Source: CAYYOS01 sp964473355 (lineage in GTDB: Bacteria > Pseudomonadota > Gammaproteobacteria > Burkholderiales > REEB80). Taken from it: DNA of 14,068 nt. Shown here piece by piece: positions 8,611 through 14,068 of the stretch. The number at the start of each line of letters is the position of its first letter. The stretch's first letter is position 1. The stretch spans positions 1 through 14,068 of the forward strand of contig CAYYOS010000063.1 in the NCBI GenBank assembly GCA_964473355.1, read 5' to 3'. The notes beneath the pieces were generated by a model, which was not told where the DNA came from, made no database searches, and worked only from the letters and a program-made list of their open reading frames with translations. A program made the translations under genes and the position numbers.

Positions 8611-9921
8611 TCATTTCGAATTGGAATTGAAGCGCAGCCGTGCCGACTGAGCATGCGCAAACAAGCCTTCGCTATCCGCTAATTCCGCGGCCATTTCGCC
8701 CAAAGTTTTCGCGCCCAGCGATGATACTTCTATTAAGTTCGAGCGTTTTTGAAAATCGTAAACACCCAAGGGTGATGAGAAACGCGCCGTACGTGATGTG
8801 GGCAATACATGGTTGGGGCCAGCGCAATAGTCACCCAAACCCTCGGCGGTTAAGCGGCCAAGAAAAATTGCGCCCGCGTGTTTGATTTTTTCAGACCACA
8901 AGCGTGGTTCTTCAAGCGATAATTCCAAATGTTCGGGCGCGATTCTGTTGGCGAGCGTCACTGCTTCATCGAGATTTTTCACCTGAATTAAAGCGCCGCG
9001 ATTTGCTAACGACGCCGCAATGATGTCGCGTCGTGGCATTTTCGGTAGTTCTCGTTCAATGCATGCAGTCACGGCATCTAAAAAATTCGCATCCGGAGAA
9101 ATTAGAATTGCTTGGGCGACTTCATCGTGCTCTGCTTGCGAAAATAAATCCATTGTAATCCACAAGGGATCCGTTTTGCCGTCACAAATAATTAAAATTT
9201 CCGAGGGCCCCGCAACCATATCGATGCCAACTCGGCCAAAAACTTGTCTCTTGGCTGCCGCCACATAGGCGTTACCCGGGCCAACTATTTTATCAACCTG
9301 AGGAATCGTCGCTGTGCCAAACGCTAGCGCCGCAATGGCTTGTGCCCCGCCTATGGTAAATACTTGATCCACCTTAGCCACGTGCGCGGCAGCCAAGACC
9401 ATGTCATTAACTTCTCCGCCGGGTGCGGGAGTGACCATTATCAATTCAGCCACACCCGCCACTTTAGCCGGAATGGCGTTCATCAAGACGGAGGACGGAT
9501 AAGCTGCTTTGCCGCCCGGCACATAAAGCCCCACACGCTCCAGCGGCGTAATTTGCTGGCCTAGAACTGTGCCATCCTCCTCTTCATAACGCCAGGAGGT
9601 TTGTAATTGTTTTTGATGGTATAGACGGATGCGTTCGGCCGCGCCCTCTAATGCATTGCGACGCGCGGCGGGTAAGGCGAGGTAAGCGGCTTCTCTGCGC
9701 TGCGGAGAAATTTGTAAAGCGGCGACGCTGGCGGACTTAACGCCATCAAAACGCTCCGTGTACTCGAGTAGCGCGGGATCACCGCGTTTGGCAACCGTTG
9801 CGACTATGGCTGCCACCGCTGTATTTAAGGCCTCATCGCCCGCGCTCTCATAAGCAAGCAAGGTGTCCAAACGAGCGGAAAAATCGTTTTGTACGGTAGA
9901 TAGACGCTGCATGTTAACCAT
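8611..9921 (-). CDS. hisD: Histidinol dehydrogenase
   Basis: HisD carries out the last two steps of histidine synthesis, oxidising L-histidinol to L-histidine with NAD and a zinc ion. The 436-residue product matches the family length. Visible signatures are VGLYVPGG, GPGNAYVAAAK, the FSQAEHDE segment (Q262, H265), APEHLEL (E330, H331), GDYCAGPNHVLPT with D364, and H423 near the C terminus. These include the expected zinc ligands and the catalytic Glu-His pair. Three in-frame starts are possible: GTG at 9924, ATG at 9921 and ATG at 9912. I chose 9921, which shares one base with the hisG stop (TGATG) and has GAGG ten bases upstream; 9912 is a fair alternative. The tight junction with hisG implies coupled translation. 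The gap to hisC downstream is unusually long. Confidence 0.96.
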   Translation of the reverse strand: MVNMQRLSTVQNDFSARLDTLLAYESAGDEALNTAVAAIVATVAKRGDPALLEYTERFDGVKSASVAALQISPQRREAAYLALPAARRNALEGAAERIRLYHQKQLQTSWRYEEEDGTVLGQQITPLERVGLYVPGGKAAYPSSVLMNAIPAKVAGVAELIMVTPAPGGEVNDMVLAAAHVAKVDQVFTIGGAQAIAALAFGTATIPQVDKIVGPGNAYVAAAKRQVFGRVGIDMVAGPSEILIICDGKTDPLWITMDLFSQAEHDEVAQAILISPDANFLDAVTACIERELPKMPRRDIIAASLANRGALIQVKNLDEAVTLANRIAPEHLELSLEEPRLWSEKIKHAGAIFLGRLTAEGLGDYCAGPNHVLPTSRTARFSSPLGVYDFQKRSNLIEVSSLGAKTLGEMAAELADSEGLFAHAQSARLRFNSNSK

Positions 9922-10562
9922 CACCCCGCGGCCTCGGCCAAGGCGTCCACCACAGGTTGCAAACGATCGCGCTTTAATTTCAACGCCGCCGGATTTAATA
10001 TAAGTCGGGCTGAAATCGCCATTATGTCTTCCACGGCTTCTAACCCGTTGGCCTTTAGCGTGTTGCCGCTACTCACCAAATCCACGATTGCTTGTGCAAG
10101 ACCCACTAAAGGCGCTAATTCCATAGATCCGTACAACTTAATTAAATCGACGTGTACGCCTTTTTGCGCAAAGTGCTGGCGGGCGGTATTAAGATATTTT
10201 GTGGCTACCCGTAATCGCGAACCTTGTGTGACAAATTGCTCGTAATTAAATCCACTACGCACCGCCACCACCATACGACAGCGCGCAATTTTTAGGTCCA
10301 ACGGTTGATATAAACCTTCGCCGCCGTGCTCAAGTAACACGTCCTTTCCGGCTACACCCAAATCGGCCGCGCCATGCTGCACGTAAGTGGGCACATCGGC
10401 TGCGCGAACTACGATCAAACGAACCCCAGCTTGATTTGTGTCGATGATTAGCTTGCGCGAGGTTTCGGGATCCTCAGTCGCGACAATCCCGGCCGCCCGA
10501 AGTAGTGGTGCGGTTTCGTCATACAAGCGGCCTTTGGCAATGGCTATGGTGATATCAGACAT
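9921..10562 (-). CDS. hisG: ATP phosphoribosyltransferase, short form
   Basis: HisG catalyses the first step of histidine synthesis, joining ATP and phosphoribosyl pyrophosphate. The 213-residue protein starts with ITIAIAKGRLYDE and ends soon after DLVSSGNTLKANGL, the phosphoribosyl-binding region. It therefore lacks the C-terminal regulatory domain of the roughly 300-residue long form. Short HisG proteins depend on the tRNA-synthetase-like partner HisZ for activity and histidine feedback; that is family knowledge, and no hisZ lies in this window. The ATG at 10562 has no clear Shine-Dalgarno, so initiation may be weak or use other features of the leader. The stop codon overlaps the hisD start. 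A candidate promoter lies about 95-125 bases upstream. I see no run of histidine codons in the leader, so classic his attenuation is not supported. Confidence 0.96.
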   Translation of the reverse strand: MSDITIAIAKGRLYDETAPLLRAAGIVATEDPETSRKLIIDTNQAGVRLIVVRAADVPTYVQHGAADLGVAGKDVLLEHGGEGLYQPLDLKIARCRMVVAVRSGFNYEQFVTQGSRLRVATKYLNTARQHFAQKGVHVDLIKLYGSMELAPLVGLAQAIVDLVSSGNTLKANGLEAVEDIMAISARLILNPAALKLKRDRLQPVVDALAEAAG

Positions 10563-10619
10563 GTTGATTGGGTTTTAGGATCAGGGATGGGAGTGTAATG
10601 CAAGGGAAAGAATATGACC

Positions 10620-10665
10620 AGTCACCCCAATAAGTTTCGCTGGCGTTTCGGGGGTAATTATGACT
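10620..10665. repeat. Interrupted inverted repeat in the hisG leader
   Basis: AGTCACCCC at 10620-10628 is mirrored by GGGG within 10650-10654 and by TGACT at 10661-10665, with a bulge of about seven bases on the right arm. The right arm overlaps the proposed hisG -10 element (10657-10662). It could be a leader hairpin or an operator-like site; no known binding consensus is recognised. Confidence 0.3.
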
Positions 10666-10685
10666 AAACATAAACGCGACGTCGA
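10657..10685 (-). promoter_or_regulatory. Candidate sigma-70 promoter of hisG
   Basis: On the minus strand TCGACG (10680-10685, four of six matches) is followed after exactly 17 bases by CATAAT (10657-10662, five of six). Transcription would begin near 10650 and leave a leader of about 88 nt before the hisG ATG at 10562. This would let hisG-hisD-hisC-hisB be transcribed independently of murA and the secreted-protein gene upstream. Confidence 0.45.
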
Positions 10686-10798
10686 ACCCATTCCCCCTGG
10701 CGTGATTTTGTTAAAGTAATTTTTAGAACCGATCGGTGTAACCCAGCATCGCTTGCTAAGGACATCAACGTGACGCCATGTCGAATTAGCGAAATCGT
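10664..10798 (-). pseudogene. Possible remnant of a Ner/Nlp-like helix-turn-helix regulator
   Basis: One minus-strand frame here reads TISLIRHGVTLMSLASDAGL, continues as HRSVLKITLTKSRQGEW and stops at 10664. The spacing of GVTL, LASDAGL, a Ser/Leu-rich helix and ALTK-x-GE resembles the DNA-binding part of Mu Ner and enterobacterial Nlp/SfsB proteins, as I recall them. There is no proper start: a TAG closes the frame about 11 codons upstream, and the conserved end (IWPSRY in Nlp) is missing. If the resemblance is real, this is a decayed fragment into which the hisG promoter now falls. It may be chance similarity. Confidence 0.2.
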
Positions 10799-10919
10799 GC
10801 ATGGGCTCGTGCGATGACCGCGGATACGGCACTACGACATGGAGGCGCACAGGCTGAATTACAGGGCGGTTGGATAAAGAAGTACAGCCGCATTGGGATG
10901 CGTATGCAGCCTGAGTAAA

Positions 10920-10971
10920 GCGGTCCTACTTAACCGCGTTAAAGCCCATGTAGGTAGCCTCATAAGCCTAC
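10920..10971. repeat. Cluster of competing short inverted repeats
   Basis: GCGGT (10920-10924) pairs with ACCGC (10933-10937) around a loop that contains CCTAC (10925-10929). That CCTAC can instead pair with GTAGG (10950-10954), which can also pair with a second CCTAC (10967-10971). TTAACCGCGTTAA (10930-10942) is itself a palindrome. Read on the minus strand, the first hairpin is followed by only TTT, so it would make a poor intrinsic terminator. Confidence 0.35.
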
Positions 10972-11034
10972 AATTGGAGAAAGGCCGGGATCACCAGCGG
11001 CCGCCGTCCTACACTCGCTTAAACTCGAGATCAA

Positions 11035-11048
11035 GCCAAATTTTTGGC
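11035..11048. repeat. 14-base palindrome
   Basis: GCCAAATTTTTGGC is a near-perfect palindrome with six-base arms (GCCAAA/TTTGGC) and a two-base centre. It lies 70-83 bases past the stop of the secreted-protein gene on the minus strand, and no T-tract follows it there. It could be a protein-binding site; a typical terminator is unlikely. Confidence 0.3.
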
Positions 11049-11059
11049 GTGGCGCTCGC

Positions 11060-11076
11060 AAGTGTATCGAACACTT
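11060..11076. repeat. Perfect hairpin downstream of the secreted-protein gene
   Basis: AAGTGTATCGAACACTT has perfect six-base arms and a five-base loop. It begins about 40 bases after the stop codon of the minus-strand secreted-protein gene. It is AT-rich and followed by GCGAGCG rather than T residues on that strand, so it is at best a 3' processing or stability hairpin. Confidence 0.35.
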
Positions 11077-11117
11077 AGTCCGGTCTCTTTAGTTAGGGCT
11101 CAAACGTACGAGATCGC

Positions 11118-12110
11118 CTAGATCTTAGTAAATGTAGTACGCCATGTACCCATTACAGCTTCACATTCGCCATTAAGGCACGCGGTTAGCGTCAGGCTAC
11201 CTTCCATGCCAAATGAAGATCCGTTCCAGGGCGTAAAACTAAACGTCACGTCCGAGAGTGTGCAAGTGAAACCATAGGATAAGCAACTCTGCGATAACTC
11301 ATTCAGTTCCGCATCAGTAATCGTACCGCCCAAGTGAGTAAAATCCGCGTCGGTAATCGTTTCGCCGCGATTGGTTTGGCAGTCCCCAGAAACGCACACT
11401 TCTGTGCTAGTAGTGTAGATTCCAGCTGGGACATTGGCGGGAAAACCAGGCGGCAATGGATTTCCAGTGGGGGGAGGGTTGGTCGGCCCAACCGAGCTTT
11501 CAACCGCACCACACATCACTACTCCCTCGCCCTTCCAGCCATTCGCGATCAACCTTGTGTATTCACTTAGCAACGTGGTGTAGCGATGGTTGGAATCTAT
11601 TCCCAGCGTGTTTCCATTATTGTATAAGCGATAAACTGGTTTTAGGCCATTGGCGCAGTTTCCGGAACTGGGCACAATGGCGAAGGCTAACCCTTCATAG
11701 TTCCAGCGTTTCTGGGTTGCCGGGATAGCGGCCTGCATAGCTTTCAGGCCATCGCATTCCACCCTGTCAGAAGTATAAAAATGAGAATTTGGCCCGGGAT
11801 TAATAGAGCCGTAGAAGCGGCACACCGGCGCTGCCCCCGCTGGAAAATTATTTACAGGATGAGCCAGGAAATTGTCACCCGTACGTATCCAACCCGGGCC
11901 GGCAGCTCCACTATCGATGCCGCTAGCCTCGTTTACATCGGACGTTCGAAAGTAGTGATTCAAACCCGCATGATAGAACTCGACTACGGTCACCGCGCTT
12001 TGCGCGCCCGTTGAGACTGTAAGCAGAAGCGCCAGGCACGCCGCGCTAAATTTAGACCGCTTTAAACCAAGAAGGGCATGATGCGCGACGCCCCGGCTAA
12101 GTGGATGCAT
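11118..12110 (-). CDS. Secreted cysteine-rich protein with DUF5648-like repeats and a novel-looking C-terminal domain
   Basis: The 330-residue product has a signal peptide (hydrophobic core about residues 22-34, likely cleavage after AQSA at 36-39), so it is exported. Residues 41-200 resemble DUF5648: VVEFYHAGLNHYFRTSD, then VCRFYGSI...NSHFYTSD...YEGLAFAI, then PVYRLYNN...NHRYTT...GEGVVMC. A Pro-rich linker (209-224) leads to a C-terminal domain of about 105 residues that I do not recognise. This domain has twin CVSGDC (239-244) and CLNGEC (311-316) motifs and a short internal repeat, TITDADF/TITDAEL. The mature protein has ten cysteines, which fits disulfides in the periplasm or outside the cell. 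The start at 12110 has GGGGAG nine bases upstream; an open extension to 12233 is less likely, since it would bury the signal peptide. The function is unknown. It separates murA from hisG, which are often neighbours. Confidence 0.85.
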   Translation of the reverse strand: MHPLSRGVAHHALLGLKRSKFSAACLALLLTVSTGAQSAVTVVEFYHAGLNHYFRTSDVNEASGIDSGAAGPGWIRTGDNFLAHPVNNFPAGAAPVCRFYGSINPGPNSHFYTSDRVECDGLKAMQAAIPATQKRWNYEGLAFAIVPSSGNCANGLKPVYRLYNNGNTLGIDSNHRYTTLLSEYTRLIANGWKGEGVVMCGAVESSVGPTNPPPTGNPLPPGFPANVPAGIYTTSTEVCVSGDCQTNRGETITDADFTHLGGTITDAELNELSQSCLSYGFTCTLSDVTFSFTPWNGSSFGMEGSLTLTACLNGECEAVMGTWRTTFTKI

Positions 12111-12271
12111 TGAATTATTCTCCCCGATAATTAAACGTGTTAATGAATTCCTCAGTCGCGCTAGGCTAGCAAAGGTGCGGCAAACAATGAAATGTGTTGA
12201 TGCTGCTATTGTAAGGTAAGAATTAGAGGGCAAGAAACTTATTAGCTAGAGCTTTTTTGCAACGATGAACG

Positions 12272-13525
12272 CTAATGCACACGCTTAATCTTCGCCCCCA
12301 ATTGCGATAGCTTTTCTTCTATGCATTCATAGCCTCTGTCTACATGATAAATACGCTCTATCACCGTGTCGTCGTGGGCGATTAATCCGGCGATAACTAA
12401 ACTGGCAGAGGCCCGTAAATCGGTTGCCATCACCGTAGCGCCATCTAAGCGCGCTACCCCTTTTACTGTGGCTGTGTTGCCATGCACTTTTATATTGGCC
12501 CCTAGGCGCTGCAATTCTTGCACGTGCATAAAACGATTTTCAAATATGGTTTCGGTTACCGTGGACTCGCCTTGTGCGTAAGCATTGAGCGCCATGAACT
12601 GTGCCTGCATGTCGGTGGGAAAAGCGGGATAAGGCGCGGTGACAATATCCACAGGCTGGGGTAAACCCAGCATTTCTAAAGCAATGCTGTTTTTATCGTG
12701 GGTAATTTTTGCGCCTGCGCGGGTCAAGTGTTCAAGAACAGAAGTGAGTGTTTCCGCACGCGCTTCACGCAAGCGCACGCTGCCGCGGGTAATGGCGGCC
12801 GCAACCAAATACGTGCCTGTCTCAATGCGATCCGGGATAATACTATGATGGGCGCCACCTAGTTTTTCGACGCCGTGGATAATAATTTCTTCGGTCCCCG
12901 CGCCTTCAATCTTGGCCCCCATTTGTGATAAGCATAATGCAAGGTCAACAACTTCAGGTTCGCGCGCGGCATTAAGAAGATGTGTCGTGCCTTCCGCTAA
13001 CGCGGCCGCCATCATTAAGTTTTCGGTGCCGGTCACCGTCACGGTTTCCATGGCGATACGCGCGCCCGTGAGTCGTTTCGCGTGGGCATTAATATAGCCA
13101 TGCTCAACGTGTATGGTGGCACCCATGGCTTGCAAACCTTTAATATGTATGTCTACGGGACGCGAGCCAATGGCGCAACCACCCGGTAAGGAAACGCGAG
13201 CTTCACCAAACCGCGCCACTAAAGGACCCAAAACTAAAATCGAAGCCCGCATGGTTTTCACCAATTCGTAGGGCGCCAATAAGTTGCTCAGCTTCGCCGC
13301 CTGCAGCTGTATTCCCATTTTTTCATCCACTGACACCGCCACACCCATTTGCGCCAAAAGTTGGAGAGTGGTTGTGATGTCTCTTAAGTGCGGGACGTTG
13401 GTGAGATAAAGCGTTTCCGGCGTGAGGATGCTTGCGCAAAGTATAGGTAATGCCGCATTTTTTGCGCCGGAAATGCGGATTTCGCCTTTTAAGGCTACGC
13501 CCCCTTGAATCGCCAGCTTATCCAC
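12272..13525 (-). CDS. murA: UDP-N-acetylglucosamine 1-carboxyvinyltransferase
   Basis: MurA transfers enolpyruvate from phosphoenolpyruvate to UDP-GlcNAc in the cytoplasm, the first committed step of peptidoglycan synthesis. The 417-residue product is full length and begins with the usual MDKLAIQGG...ISGAKNAALPIL. Key residues are present: K22 and N23, catalytic C117 in LPGGCAIGSRPVD (Cys rather than Asp, so of the fosfomycin-sensitive type by family rule), D305 in FPTDMQAQF, R371 in DLRASA and R397 in VDRGYE. Translation starts at a GTG that shares one base with the ibaG stop (TAGTG), so the two are almost certainly coupled. Downstream, only 161 bases separate the murA stop from the start of the secreted-protein gene, with no evident terminator. 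Confidence 0.98.
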   Translation of the reverse strand: MDKLAIQGGVALKGEIRISGAKNAALPILCASILTPETLYLTNVPHLRDITTTLQLLAQMGVAVSVDEKMGIQLQAAKLSNLLAPYELVKTMRASILVLGPLVARFGEARVSLPGGCAIGSRPVDIHIKGLQAMGATIHVEHGYINAHAKRLTGARIAMETVTVTGTENLMMAAALAEGTTHLLNAAREPEVVDLALCLSQMGAKIEGAGTEEIIIHGVEKLGGAHHSIIPDRIETGTYLVAAAITRGSVRLREARAETLTSVLEHLTRAGAKITHDKNSIALEMLGLPQPVDIVTAPYPAFPTDMQAQFMALNAYAQGESTVTETIFENRFMHVQELQRLGANIKVHGNTATVKGVARLDGATVMATDLRASASLVIAGLIAHDDTVIERIYHVDRGYECIEEKLSQLGAKIKRVH

Positions 13526-13773
13526 TAACCGGCCGCGCTAGCGTTTTGCCACTGTTCCGGGCTAAAAGTTTTCATAGAGAGTGCGTGAATCTCTTGTTTC
13601 ATGCGTTCGCCCAGCGCACCGTAAACCAATTGATGCTGTTGCACCATACTTTTTCCGGTAAATGCTTCGCTAACGATTAGTGCCTCAAAATGATGGCCGT
13701 CGCCGCGCACCTCTATATGTTGGCAGGCCAACCCTTGTTGAATAAAATTCTTGATTTCTTCAGGTGTGATCAT
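13525..13773 (-). CDS. ibaG: BolA-family protein IbaG
   Basis: This is an 82-residue BolA/IbaG-type protein. In characterised relatives it binds monothiol glutaredoxin with a 2Fe-2S cluster and takes part in iron-sulfur and acid-stress physiology. The BolA fold is visible as an N-terminal helix (TPEEIKNFIQQGL), a strand with HIEVRGDGHHFEALIV, SEAFTGKSMVQQHQLVYGAL with the conserved His47, and the family ending HALSMKTFSPEQW. The ATG at 13773 is preceded by AAAGG five bases upstream, and the gene begins ten bases after the permease stop. Its stop overlaps the murA GTG. The pairing with murA is a common neighbourhood in beta- and gammaproteobacteria and supports the IbaG rather than BolA assignment. 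Confidence 0.93.
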   Translation of the reverse strand: MITPEEIKNFIQQGLACQHIEVRGDGHHFEALIVSEAFTGKSMVQQHQLVYGALGERMKQEIHALSMKTFSPEQWQNASAAG

Positions 13774-13783
13774 AAAAACCTTT

Positions 13784-14068
13784 CTAGTGGCGAAGCTTAT
13801 AGCCGCTTTTTAAGAGCATCAATGTTAAAAACGTTAAAACCATTAAGCACAGCGCGACAACGCTTAAGCTCAAATAGGGAGAAAAATCCGAAATGCCGAA
13901 AAAACCAAAACGGAAGCCGTCTATCATATAAAAAAACGGGTTAAAGTGGGAGACTTGCTGCCAAACATCGGGTAATGAATGAATGGAGTAGAATACCCCC
14001 GACAAAAATGTTAAGGGCAAGATAATGAAATTTTGGAACGCCGCAAGCTGATCAAATTTTTCTGCCCA
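13784..14068 (-). CDS. ABC-2 type transporter permease (YadH-like), C-terminal 94 residues; truncated by the window edge
   Basis: The reading frame enters from the right edge with WAEKFDQLAAFQNFI and continues through ILPLTFLSGVFYSIHSLPD, the segment typical of ABC-2 permeases. After HFNPFFYMIDGFRFGFFG it ends in a last membrane segment (SVVALCLMVLTFLTLMLL) and YKLRH. This matches the C-terminal end of YadH-like exporters, which act with a separate ATPase in the inner membrane; the substrate is not known from sequence. It lies ten bases upstream of ibaG on the same strand, so it probably heads or belongs to the permease-ibaG-murA operon. The ATPase gene would be expected just outside the window. 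The N-terminal part and start are not visible. Confidence 0.9.
   Translation of the reverse strand, partial: WAEKFDQLAAFQNFIILPLTFLSGVFYSIHSLPDVWQQVSHFNPFFYMIDGFRFGFFGISDFSPYLSLSVVALCLMVLTFLTLMLLKSGYKLRH

Larger units (their letters stand above)
10563..11117. other. Long spacer between the secreted-protein gene and hisG
   Basis: This 555-base stretch has no convincing gene. It contains the candidate hisG promoter and leader repeat, the possible helix-turn-helix remnant, and a run of short inverted repeats between 10920 and 11076. An 89-codon minus frame (10581-10850) and a 61-codon plus frame (10893-11078) are open, but neither has a ribosome site or a recognisable product. No tRNA or CRISPR structure was seen. 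Confidence 0.6.

Noticed and set aside
8372..8614. An 80-codon minus-strand frame and companion open frames in the hisD-hisC spacer
   Set aside because: Open frames in several phases on both strands are expected in GC-rich DNA; none shows a recognisable product.
10563..10650. Histidine attenuator leader peptide upstream of hisG
   Set aside because: No short frame with consecutive His codons is present, and the GGGG/CCCC hairpin is not followed by a T-tract.
10581..10850. An 89-codon minus-strand frame upstream of hisG
   Set aside because: No ribosome site, no recognisable domain, and it runs across the candidate promoter.
12111..12233. N-terminal extension of the secreted protein by 41 codons
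   Set aside because: The start at 12110 has a good GGGGAG site and places the signal peptide near the N terminus; the extension would bury it.
1..14068. CRISPR arrays, tRNA or rRNA genes, insertion sequences, toxin-antitoxin or defence genes
   Set aside because: No regularly spaced repeats, tRNA-like cloverleaf, transposase or nuclease motifs were recognised in either strand.

Overview
The window looks like a chromosomal housekeeping segment of a proteobacterium, most likely a betaproteobacterium or a related gammaproteobacterium. Two things suggest this. The gene order ABC-2 permease, bolA/ibaG, murA, then hisG-hisD-hisC-hisB is a familiar beta/gammaproteobacterial arrangement. HisG is also the short form that is common in those groups. 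Base composition is near 50% GC. No species assignment is possible from sequence reading alone.

Layout from left to right. (1) Positions 1-3667, minus strand: the N-terminal 1,222 residues of the glutamate synthase large subunit (gltB), running off the left edge, behind a strong sigma-70 type promoter. (2) A 294-base divergent intergenic region holding the gltB promoter and, on the plus strand, a leader with a three-codon micro-ORF. (3) Positions 3962-6718, plus strand: a membrane-bound HAMP-PAS-PAS-GGDEF-EAL protein for cyclic di-GMP turnover, with both catalytic motif sets intact. (4) Positions 6729-10562, minus strand: a compact histidine block, hisG-hisD-hisC-hisB. It is interrupted between hisD and hisC by a 231-base spacer whose core is strikingly GC-rich, and it ends at hisB without hisH, hisA, hisF or hisIE. 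(5) Positions 10563-11117: a 555-base spacer with a candidate hisG promoter, several inverted repeats and a possible decayed helix-turn-helix gene remnant. (6) Positions 11118-12110, minus strand: a secreted, cysteine-rich DUF5648-like protein inserted between murA and hisG. (7) Positions 12272-14068, minus strand: murA, ibaG and the C-terminal end of an ABC-2 permease, closely packed as one operon.

The genes serve separate basic functions: ammonia assimilation (gltB), the first and several later steps of histidine synthesis, the first committed step of peptidoglycan synthesis (murA), iron-sulfur related BolA function, and membrane export. The c-di-GMP protein and the secreted protein are the accessory pieces. 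I found no clearly new biological system. The best leads are the GC-rich spacer inside the his block, the murA-hisG junction with its secreted protein and spacer remnants, and the micro-ORF/hairpin leader of the c-di-GMP gene.
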